Source: Deltaproteobacteria bacterium (GTDB lineage: Bacteria > Desulfobacterota > Binatia > UBA12015). Taken from it: a DNA stretch of 7,932 nt. A program made the translations under genes and the position numbers. The DNA lies in the NCBI GenBank assembly GCA_003447545.1, contig DLYX01000307.1, forward strand, positions 1 through 7,932. The letters are read 5' to 3'. This document shows positions 1 to 4,940 of the stretch, piece by piece; within the stretch, counting starts at the first letter, position 1, and the number at the start of each line of letters is the position of its first letter. The notes beneath the pieces are model-generated. The model did no database searches and was not told where the DNA came from. It was given only the letters and a program-made list of their open reading frames with translations.

Positions 1-470
1 TTCAAGTTCAGAAAAAGAGGGCCGCGAACCTCAAGCGAGCCATCGAGACGCCCGTAGCCGCGCGCGGCTACCTCCGAGCCGATCCACAGCAGGCTTTCCG
101 AGACCAGAAACGGGTCACCCGAGGCCTCGACCACCAGGTCACCGGGACGGGTCGCGGTCGAGGCTGCCGATCCTCCGCGGTAGATCACACGGGTCCGAAA
201 CCTGTGGTTGGGGTCCAGCCGGCCAAGGATGGCCGTGGTTGCCGGGATCTTGCTGAGCGACGCTGGCATCAGCGGGCGGTCCGGCTCGATCGCCACCAGA
301 GGCGACCCCACCTCGGAGACAAAGTAAATCCCCTGATCTTCTCCGAAGATCTCCAGAGCCCGCGCCTGCAGCCTGGACTCGAGTGCCAGGCAGGCAGATG
401 GGTCGGCAAGCAGCCCGCCTGCCATGACGACAAATATGTTCAGAACCCAGACTGCGTGACGCCCAATCAT
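1..470 (-). CDS. dacB: D-alanyl-D-alanine carboxypeptidase/endopeptidase, DacB (PBP4, peptidase S13) family, N-terminal part; runs off the left edge
   Basis: The minus-strand frame is open from ATG at 470 to the window edge (156 codons), so the C-terminal two thirds are missing. Residues 1-29 look like a signal peptide (IFVVMAGGLLADPSA core). At residues 68-82 is MPASLSKIPATTAIL, where Ser71-x-x-Lys74 fits the SxxK active-site motif of penicillin-binding proteins. It is followed by LGRLDPNHRFRTRVIY and GDLVVEASGDPFL (110-122), the usual DacB order of a PASxxK helix, a D/NxRFxT strand and a GD-[LV]-x-GxGDP strand. The family acts in the periplasm, trimming or cleaving peptidoglycan peptide cross-links. 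The SxN and KTG motifs would lie beyond the edge. The start is ATG with a weak GAGG just upstream; an in-frame GTG at 497 is a less likely alternative. It lies 46 nt after the stop of the hypothetical gene upstream and probably shares its transcript. Family assignment is fairly secure; the exact activity is inferred. Confidence 0.78.
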   Translation of the reverse strand, partial: MIGRHAVWVLNIFVVMAGGLLADPSACLALESRLQARALEIFGEDQGIYFVSEVGSPLVAIEPDRPLMPASLSKIPATTAILGRLDPNHRFRTRVIYRGGSAASTATRPGDLVVEASGDPFLVSESLLWIGSEVAARGYGRLDGSLEVRGPLFLNL

Positions 471-516
471 CGGCCTCGTTTTGGCAGACGGCGTCACGCC
501 TGGGAAGGCGCCGGGT

Positions 517-906
517 TCAGCCCCTCCCGATGTCCAACAACTTTCCCACATCCCGCAAGGTTCGGTTGTGATCGTCGAGGGAACCCGTCACCAATGCCTC
601 GCGCAGATTCTCGGGCGAAACGCCGATCGCTTCGCAAATATTGGCGAATGAGTAGGGCCAGTCGCGATTGGAAGACAGAATCCAATTGCGTGCCTTGCGA
701 TAGACCCGCTGCTCGCTCTCGCGCAGAGAGCGTCCGAACTTGCAGAAATCGACGACGGCGAGCTGCAGAACAGCGATCGCTAATCGAGGCTCGGGATCCG
801 TACGATTGGCTCGACCCCAGAGGTCTCCAAATTGGTCGGGTAGTGCAATATCAGGGGTGAGTGATTCGAAAGAATGGTCCAGGGCATGTTTGGAAAGTCC
901 GTCCAT
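517..906 (-). CDS. Conserved-type hypothetical protein, 129 aa, small helical cytoplasmic protein
   Basis: A complete minus-strand ORF from ATG at 906 to TGA at 517, with a strong Shine-Dalgarno (GGAGGA, complement of 912-917) 5-6 nt before the start. It has no signal peptide or membrane segment. It looks mainly helical, with a central hydrophobic stretch (LAIAVLQLAVVDFCKF). The C-terminal half carries ARNWILSSNRDWPYSFANIC followed by EAIGVSPENLREAL. I recall small hypothetical proteins of deltaproteobacterial-type genomes with a comparable W-[IL]-x-S-x-[DN]-x-x-WP-[FY]-SF-x-NIC-[DE] pattern, but I know no assigned function. The IC-EAIGVSPENLR segment could form a helix-turn-helix-like pair, which is speculative. 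It is the first gene after the 1013-1041 promoter and is followed after 46 nt by the dacB-like gene, so the two are probably co-transcribed. Confidence 0.8.
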   Translation of the reverse strand: MDGLSKHALDHSFESLTPDIALPDQFGDLWGRANRTDPEPRLAIAVLQLAVVDFCKFGRSLRESEQRVYRKARNWILSSNRDWPYSFANICEAIGVSPENLREALVTGSLDDHNRTLRDVGKLLDIGRG

Positions 907-922
907 GATGAGTCCTCCAACC

Positions 923-972
923 GGCCTGACCGAGTACCCCTCCCCCGAGGGAACGTACCTGAAGGTCAGGCC
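923..972 (-). promoter_or_regulatory. Long three-tier hairpin in the 5' leader of the 129-aa gene
   Basis: Read on the minus strand, GGCCTGACC (972-964) pairs perfectly with GGTCAGGCC (931-923). Inside, GTAC pairs with GTAC and CCCTC pairs with GAGGG around a short G loop, giving up to 18 base pairs broken by small internal loops. The hairpin lies between the predicted transcription start (about 1006) and the GGAGGA Shine-Dalgarno (917-912), so it would fold in the mRNA leader directly beside the ribosome site. On the plus strand the same stem is followed by a CTCTCTTTTTC tract, so it could also stop antisense transcription. The pairing is seen directly; a regulatory role is inferred. Confidence 0.6.
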
Positions 973-1012
973 TCTCTTTTTCGAGAAGTCCCAAATTGTC
1001 TATGGGTTTTCC

Positions 1013-1041
1013 TTTATAGGGAAATGCCTAGATAAGGGCAA
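1013..1041 (-). promoter_or_regulatory. Sigma70-like promoter driving the leftward hypothetical/dacB unit
   Basis: On the minus strand, TTGCCC (1041-1036) is followed after exactly 17 nt by TATAAA (1018-1013). These are 4/6 and 5/6 matches to the consensus -35 and -10, with ideal spacing. The predicted start near 1006 gives a leader of about 100 nt that contains the 923-972 hairpin. It is the best promoter match I found in the window by eye. Confidence 0.55.
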
Positions 1042-1065
1042 GCTGCTACCCCCTATCGTAGATCC

Positions 1066-1093
1066 ACCCGGTAAAATCGTTGATATTACGGGT
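1066..1093. promoter_or_regulatory. Imperfect palindrome in the divergent intergenic spacer (possible operator)
   Basis: ACCCGGTAA (1066-1074) and TTACGGGT (1086-1093) form an inverted repeat around an 11-nt spacer, with one base missing from the right arm. It lies about 25 bp upstream of the -35 of the leftward promoter and about 70 bp before the YHS gene, where an operator acting on either side could sit. A TTGATA hexamer at 1080-1085, inside the palindrome, would be a good rightward -35, but the sequence 17 nt further on is a poor -10. No known regulator consensus is recognised. Confidence 0.35.
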
Positions 1094-1165
1094 AAAGCGC
1101 AATGAAAACGGAGCTTTTCTGTCGAGGGGCTTGCAACGAGTCCGATTCAGAGACAGTCAAACGAT

Positions 1166-1639
1166 GTGGCTAATTGCTCTTGGACAAGGAACCTGCTGCT
1201 GCTGATGCTGGCGCTGCTGATCCCCGCGCACGCCTTGGCGGAGGTAAACCTCGACGACGGGACCGCCATCAAGGGGTTCGACCCGGTCTCGTACTTCGAT
1301 GGCGTGCCCCGGATGGGAAAACCGACGATCACCGTGACCCACGAAGGCGGGCTCTATCGGTTTTTTGATCAGCGGAACCAGACGCGCTTCCAGAACAACC
1401 CCGACCGGTTTGTTCCCGCCTATGGGGGATATTGCGCGTGGGGCGTGCTGGACGACGATGATCGCGAAGATATCCAGCCCGGCAGCTGGAAAATCGTGAA
1501 TGATCGTCTCCTGCTTTTTCATAAGAGCTACCTCGGCGACGGACGCCGGGACTGGAACGCGGCTGCGACAGAAAGAGGCGGGGATGCCGCCCTGCTCGAG
1601 CAGACCGACCTCGCCTGGCAAAAACTCGAAGCCGAATAA
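1166..1639 (+). CDS. Exported YHS domain-containing protein
   Basis: A 157-aa protein starting at GTG 1166. The start is chosen because it gives a complete signal peptide: a positively charged start, a leucine-rich core and AHALA cleavage near residue 25. There is no clear Shine-Dalgarno. The YHS-type core spans about residues 33-93, with IKGFDPVSYFDG at the front and RFVPAYGGYCAWGV at 81-94, where the single conserved Cys90 sits in the typical GGYCA context. The remainder (WKIVNDRLLLFHKSY and a C-terminal LAWQKLEAE) matches the layout of the exported 'YHS domain-containing (seleno)protein' family, which usually ends in a similar x-W-x-KL tail. YHS domains are often linked to metal handling, but this exported branch has no firmly assigned reaction. 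The esterase gene starts 18 nt downstream, so the two probably form an operon. Confidence 0.85.
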   Translation: MANCSWTRNLLLLMLALLIPAHALAEVNLDDGTAIKGFDPVSYFDGVPRMGKPTITVTHEGGLYRFFDQRNQTRFQNNPDRFVPAYGGYCAWGVLDDDDREDIQPGSWKIVNDRLLLFHKSYLGDGRRDWNAAATERGGDAALLEQTDLAWQKLEAE

Positions 1640-1657
1640 GGGCAAACCGGAGCAACC

Positions 1658-2593
1658 ATGCCTCTCGATGAAGATGTTCGACAAATTTTGAGCGTGATGT
1701 CGCCCCCCGATGCGCCCGATCTGGCAGAGCTGACCGTGGAGAATGCCCGTTTGGCCATGGGCGCAACCTCGGCTCTCAACGCGAACCCGGAGCCGGTGGC
1801 CAAAGTTGAAAATCGCACCATCCCGGGGCCCGAGACTCCTATTCCCGTGCGCATCTACACACCGGACGGCCAAGGACCGTTACCCGTACTCATGTTTTTC
1901 CACGGCGGGGGATGGGTCCTCTGTAATCTGGATACGCACGACGGCACCGCGAGACGACTGGCCAATCACGCCGGCTGTATCGTGATTTCTGTGGACTACC
2001 GCCTCGCGCCGGAAAACCCCTTCCCCGCCCCGCTCGATGATTGTTGCGCCGCCACTCGCTGGGCTGCCACAAATGCGGCCTCGTTAGGCGGCGACCCGAG
2101 TCGATTGGCCGTCAGCGGGGATTCAGCCGGTGGAAATCTCGCGGCCGCGACCGCCTTGCGCCTTCGCGATGAATCAGGACCGGCGCTCTCGCACCAGCTA
2201 TTGATCTACCCGGCAGTCGACTCCCGTTGTGCCACACCGTCATTCGAAGAAAACCGCGAGGGCTACTTCCTGACCGCCGAGGCCATGCGATGGTTTTGGG
2301 GGCATTATCAGGGATCCCCGGCCGACCGGAACAACCCCTACTTCACCCCGATATGCAGTCAGAATCTGGCCAACCTTCCGTCAGCCACGGTGCTGACCGC
2401 CGAATTCGATCCGCTCCGCGATGAAGGAGAAGCATTCGCGCACAAACTGATCGAGGCCGGCATTCCTTGCGATCTGATGCGCTACGACGGCGTCATCCAC
2501 GGGTTCTTCGGCATGCACGATATGCTCCCCAAAGCCCGACAGGCCGTCGAGCGGGCTTCGCAAAATCTCCGGGAAGCCTTTCGCACCGCCTGA
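1658..2593 (+). CDS. Alpha/beta-hydrolase fold-3 esterase, hormone-sensitive-lipase (family IV) type
   Basis: A 311-aa cytoplasmic protein without a signal peptide, the usual length for this family. Its start is supported by GGAG about 8 nt before ATG 1658. All diagnostic motifs are present in order: the oxyanion-hole motif HGGGW at 82-86; [17 protein letters not shown] at 112-128; the nucleophile motif GDSAGGN at 154-160 with catalytic Ser156; the acid loop EFDPLRDEG with Asp251; and HGFFGMHDM with catalytic His281. Such enzymes hydrolyse short- to medium-chain carboxylic esters; the physiological substrate cannot be read from sequence. An N-terminal cap region (1-50) is present. It is the second gene after the YHS protein, only 18 nt away, but nothing links the two functions obviously. 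The gene looks intact, with no frameshift. Confidence 0.93.
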   Translation: MPLDEDVRQILSVMSPPDAPDLAELTVENARLAMGATSALNANPEPVAKVENRTIPGPETPIPVRIYTPDGQGPLPVLMFFHGGGWVLCNLDTHDGTARRLANHAGCIVISVDYRLAPENPFPAPLDDCCAATRWAATNAASLGGDPSRLAVSGDSAGGNLAAATALRLRDESGPALSHQLLIYPAVDSRCATPSFEENREGYFLTAEAMRWFWGHYQGSPADRNNPYFTPICSQNLANLPSATVLTAEFDPLRDEGEAFAHKLIEAGIPCDLMRYDGVIHGFFGMHDMLPKARQAVERASQNLREAFRTA

Positions 2594-2648
2594 AATTCTC
2601 TTCGCCAACCCGCAAGGCGCGCCGCGTCATCTCCGGCGCTAGTTTGAT

Positions 2649-2694
2649 TTGACGGCTGGCGCCAGAGAGCGCCCTGCAGGACGCGGTGCGTCAA
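2649..2694 (+). terminator. Two-tier inverted repeat after the esterase gene (weak terminator candidate)
   Basis: An outer arm TTGACG (2649-2654) pairs with CGTCAA (2689-2694). An inner arm GGCGC (2658-2662) pairs with GCGCC (2669-2673) around CAGAGA. The 3' side has an unpaired insert of 15 nt, and what follows is TTCTGTCTTG rather than a clean U-tract, so it is not a canonical intrinsic terminator. Position 56 nt after the esterase stop and before a new regulatory region makes a transcript boundary plausible. Confidence 0.3.
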
Positions 2695-2701
2695 TTCTGT
2701 C

Positions 2702-2729
2702 TTGAAGAAATTATGGAAATCGCCACAAT
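2702..2729 (+). promoter_or_regulatory. Weak sigma70-like promoter candidate for the cytochrome/beta-helix operon
   Basis: TTGAAG (2702-2707) and CACAAT (2724-2729) are separated by 16 nt, each matching 4/6 consensus bases. A start near 2736 would leave a leader of about 140 nt that contains the 2738-2751 inverted repeat and both CATGAC palindromes. The match is modest. TTGACC at 2756-2761 is an alternative -35 but has no acceptable -10 at 16-18 nt. Confidence 0.25.
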
Positions 2730-2737
2730 TTCGGACC

Positions 2738-2751
2738 TGATTGGCAAATCA
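2738..2751. repeat. Short perfect inverted repeat TGATT-N4-AATCA
   Basis: Five-base perfect arms flank GGCA. It lies just downstream of the weak promoter candidate and about 40 bp upstream of the tandem CATGAC palindromes, with the same 4-nt spacer layout. It may be part of the regulatory region, but a repeat of this size could arise by chance. Confidence 0.3.
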
Positions 2752-2789
2752 AACGTTGACCTCGGAGCCAAGTGTGTGGGAGGGATACA

Positions 2790-2830
2790 CATGACGAAAG
2801 TCATGCTCTCGCCCCATGACACTCGTCATG
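2790..2830. promoter_or_regulatory. Two tandem perfect palindromes CATGAC-N4-GTCATG (likely operator pair or twin leader hairpins)
   Basis: CATGAC-GAAA-GTCATG occupies 2790-2805 and CATGAC-ACTC-GTCATG occupies 2815-2830. Both have perfect 6-bp arms and a 4-nt spacer, with 25 bp between equivalent points and 9 bp between copies. Arms identical across copies with different spacers point to selection on the arms, as expected for a dimeric regulator site. As RNA each would fold into a 6-bp hairpin, the first with a GNRA-type GAAA loop. They end 48 bp before the start codon of the beta-helix gene. I do not recognise the motif as a known operator. Confidence 0.6.
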
Positions 2831-2866
2831 ACCAAAAACCGCAATTCAAACCAAGTCGTGTCCCAC

Positions 2867-2873
2867 AGGAGGA
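2867..2873 (+). promoter_or_regulatory. Ribosome binding site AGGAGGA that fixes the start of the beta-helix gene
   Basis: A near-perfect Shine-Dalgarno lies 5 nt before ATG 2879. It decides the start against the longer in-frame ATG at 2816, which falls inside the second CATGAC palindrome and would place 21 polar residues before the signal peptide. Confidence 0.85.
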
Positions 2874-2878
2874 TCACC

Positions 2879-4912
2879 ATGCACCCGTCTCTCTCCACGA
2901 AACTTACCCTGGCAGTCGTGGCCATCGGTATCGTCTCGCTGCCCCAGACCGCAGCCGCTGCCTTCACCTGGAATGGTACGGTCGACCCGCCTGAAATTAC
3001 CTACGCGACGGTCCCGTCCAAGGACGCCCAAAAATGTCAGAAGCGTCTGGTTCTGGAATCCAAGAAGTATCTCAAGAAAATCACCACGGCGCAGAACAAA
3101 TGTATGGCGAGCTCCAAGGTCGCCCCGCAGGATTGTCTGACGGCGAAAGATCAGGAAAGGCTCGACAAGGCCTACCTGAAGATTGTGGAGTTGGTCGACA
3201 AGGACTGCGGTACGGCCGCTGTCGCGGACGGCGCCCTCGACAACGTATGGGCGTCGGCACCTTTTCGCGGCAGTGGCGCCGAGACGACCAGCTGCCTGAT
3301 CGGTCAGGTTCATACCATCGGCGAAGTGCTCTCGGGCAATACACACGGTATCTCGCTCGAACTTGGCATCGAAGATTCCGACCTCAAGAAATGTAGCCGA
3401 CGAGTCGCCAGCGAAGGCATCAAAGTGTCCACCGGGGCTATCACAACCATCTCTCGCTGCATGGCCAAGCAGATCAAAATCGGCACGGCCGGAGATCTGG
3501 GCCAGGTCTGCTTTGGCTCTGTAGCCAATGGGACCTATACGCCTCCGACCGAAACCAAGACGGCGGAAAAGCTCCAGAAGCTTTTCGACAAAGCCGAAGA
3601 AAAACTCCAGAAGGACTGCGGTCCGGTTCAGACGACGGGGCTGATCGAAGTCATGTCGGCCTGTAGTGGATCGACGACCGTTGCCGATCTCAGCGCCTGC
3701 GTAATCGGCGAGAGCTACGGCTATGGCGCCCATGTCGCCGGACTGGCCTACGGCGAGAAAGCCACTGTCCTCAGCAACGCCGACAGCGTGCAGGATGCCG
3801 CCGATGCGGCCGCCGATGGAACCAAATTACTCCTTCGCTCCGGCAGGTACACCCAGTCCGTATTTCTGGATCGCGGCAACCTTGAATTTGTCGGCTGCGG
3901 TTCGGCTCAGGATCAGCGCCCCTTGTTCGTGCCCGCGACAGCTGGGGAAGCGAATGGCTTTAACGCGACATCCGCCCCCCCGCAGCTGCCCCTCGAAAAT
4001 CTCGTTTTCCAGTCTCTGGCCTTCGGCGAAATAGGCAATGCCTGGGCTGAGAACGGTGTCTTCGTTTCGGGCGCCGACCAACTCGTGATGCGCGATCTCA
4101 CGGGTGAAGGAGACCGGGAATCGACCTACCTTGTCTACCCCGTCAAAAGCACCAACGTGCTGGTCGAGACCACTGACGCCAATAGCACCGTGGATGCCGG
4201 GATCTATGTGGGCCAAACCGTCGATTGCGAAGTTCGTTTCAACAAGGCCTGGGACCATCCGGCCGGCGCCGAAATCGAGAACTCGGGTCGATGCGACGTC
4301 CATAATAATATCGCCTACGACAATACGGCCGGTCTTCTGATCTTCAAGCTGACCAGCCCGGACCTGCAGATTTCGCGCGATCACGATATCCACCACAACT
4401 ATATCGCGCAGAATAATATCTCGAACCATTGTGAAGGCGGTGCGGTCTGCGACGCGGTTCCGGGCACGGGCATGATGACCATCTCGGACCGATTCACGCA
4501 GTATCGGTTCAACGAGATTCGTGACAACAGATCGGTCGGTCTGCTCATGGTTGACCAGGAGACCGTTAATGTATTCGTGGCGCCGGGGAGCTTCGATCCA
4601 ACCAGCGACCCACAGGCATTGGAAGGCAACTGTTTCCGGAACAACTATCTCTTCAACAATGGCTACGATGCTGACGGCGGTATTCCTTCCGGCCTCGAAG
4701 GGCAGGCCTTGATCCTGCCGCTCGGCGGCCAGACGAACCCCGCCTACGTCAATGCCTGGAATAACAACATTACCGTTCAACCGTCCTACACCTCGACGCT
4801 TGGAACGGAATGTATCGATCCGGCAACCGTTGTGCCGCAGCCGGGCCCTTATCCCGATCCGCTCTTTCCTTCCGTGAGTGGTTCCTTTGTGGACGGGCCT
4901 GTACTGTTCTGA
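2879..4912 (+). CDS. Exported protein with two cysteine-rich helical modules and a TIGR03805-like parallel beta-helix
   Basis: A 677-aa protein starting at ATG 2879 after a strong Shine-Dalgarno. Residues 1-28 are a signal peptide (LTLAVVAIGIVSLPQ core, TAAAA cleavage). Residues about 50-140 and 170-275 are two lysine-rich helical modules with cysteines at 53/75/86/110 and 172/194/211/247, each followed by a further Cys (139 and 274; SCLIG and DLSACVIG). From about 300 onward is a right-handed parallel beta-helix. The first turns read GTKLLLRSGRYTQSVF. Later turns contain YPVKSTNVLVE (420-430), DAGIYVGQ (439-446), AEIENS (464-469), HNNIAYDNTAGLLIF (475-489) and PGTGMM (528-533). These agree with my memory of the TIGR03805 parallel beta-helix family, whose members are regularly paired with or fused to a c-type cytochrome family and have no known function. 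It is the first gene of a three-gene exported haem operon and may be a binding or scaffold partner. No hydrolase active site is evident. Confidence 0.85.
   Translation: MHPSLSTKLTLAVVAIGIVSLPQTAAAAFTWNGTVDPPEITYATVPSKDAQKCQKRLVLESKKYLKKITTAQNKCMASSKVAPQDCLTAKDQERLDKAYLKIVELVDKDCGTAAVADGALDNVWASAPFRGSGAETTSCLIGQVHTIGEVLSGNTHGISLELGIEDSDLKKCSRRVASEGIKVSTGAITTISRCMAKQIKIGTAGDLGQVCFGSVANGTYTPPTETKTAEKLQKLFDKAEEKLQKDCGPVQTTGLIEVMSACSGSTTVADLSACVIGESYGYGAHVAGLAYGEKATVLSNADSVQDAADAAADGTKLLLRSGRYTQSVFLDRGNLEFVGCGSAQDQRPLFVPATAGEANGFNATSAPPQLPLENLVFQSLAFGEIGNAWAENGVFVSGADQLVMRDLTGEGDRESTYLVYPVKSTNVLVETTDANSTVDAGIYVGQTVDCEVRFNKAWDHPAGAEIENSGRCDVHNNIAYDNTAGLLIFKLTSPDLQISRDHDIHHNYIAQNNISNHCEGGAVCDAVPGTGMMTISDRFTQYRFNEIRDNRSVGLLMVDQETVNVFVAPGSFDPTSDPQALEGNCFRNNYLFNNGYDADGGIPSGLEGQALILPLGGQTNPAYVNAWNNNITVQPSYTSTLGTECIDPATVVPQPGPYPDPLFPSVSGSFVDGPVLF
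3035..3208 (+). repeat. Cysteine module 1 (C-x21-C ... C-x23-C), in the beta-helix protein
   Basis: The segment runs from the first to the fourth cysteine. The first pair is 22 residues apart (CQKRL... to NKC), the second pair is 24 apart, ending in DCG. Between them is a short loop with APQ. Both arms are Lys/Glu/Leu-rich and predicted helical. A fifth cysteine follows in SCLIG. Confidence 0.65.
3392..3619 (+). repeat. Cysteine module 2 (C-x21-C ... C-x35-C), in the beta-helix protein
   Basis: The first cysteine pair is again exactly 22 residues apart. The second pair is longer (36) because of an insert containing NGTYTPPTE. The module ends in QKDCG, like the DKDCG of module 1, and the codons for KDCG are identical (AAGGACTGCGG at both sites). 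The closing motif DLSACVIG follows. Confidence 0.6.
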
Positions 4913-4928
4913 GGTTTTTCGCAAACCT
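4912..4928 (+). promoter_or_regulatory. Intercistronic hairpin AGGTTT-TTCGC-AAACCT between genes 1 and 2 of the operon
   Basis: A perfect 6-bp stem with a 5-nt loop begins at the last base of the beta-helix stop codon and ends 12 nt before the cytochrome start codon. There is no U-tract, so it is not a terminator. The 28-nt spacer has no recognisable Shine-Dalgarno, so this hairpin may influence mRNA processing or translation of the cytochrome; that is inference. Confidence 0.4.
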
Positions 4929-4940
4929 GAACTCAATTCA

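Noticed and set aside
204..860. A 218-codon plus-strand open frame across the left region
   Set aside because: It is antisense to the dacB-like and 129-aa genes, has arginine/proline-rich low-quality composition and no recognisable domain. The minus-strand frames have signal peptide, motif and ribosome-site support.
923..985. Plus-strand intrinsic terminator (stem followed by CTCTCTTTTTC)
   Set aside because: There is no plus-strand gene upstream to terminate, and the stem lies in the leader of a minus-strand gene with a clear promoter. Kept only as a possible antisense stop.
2742..2761. Sigma54 promoter (TGGCA ... TTGA)
   Set aside because: The spacing between the GG and the TTG element is about 3 nt too long for the -24/-12 consensus, and the GC of the -12 element is missing.
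2816..2878. N-terminal extension of the beta-helix gene from an upstream in-frame ATG
   Set aside because: The upstream ATG lies inside a CATGAC palindrome and has no Shine-Dalgarno. The ATG at 2879 has AGGAGGA at ideal spacing and begins the signal peptide.
4878..4940. N-terminal extension of the cytochrome gene into the end of the beta-helix gene
   Set aside because: It would place 21 residues ahead of a normal signal peptide and overlap the upstream gene in another frame. ATG 4941 with MKK and a hydrophobic core is the sensible start.
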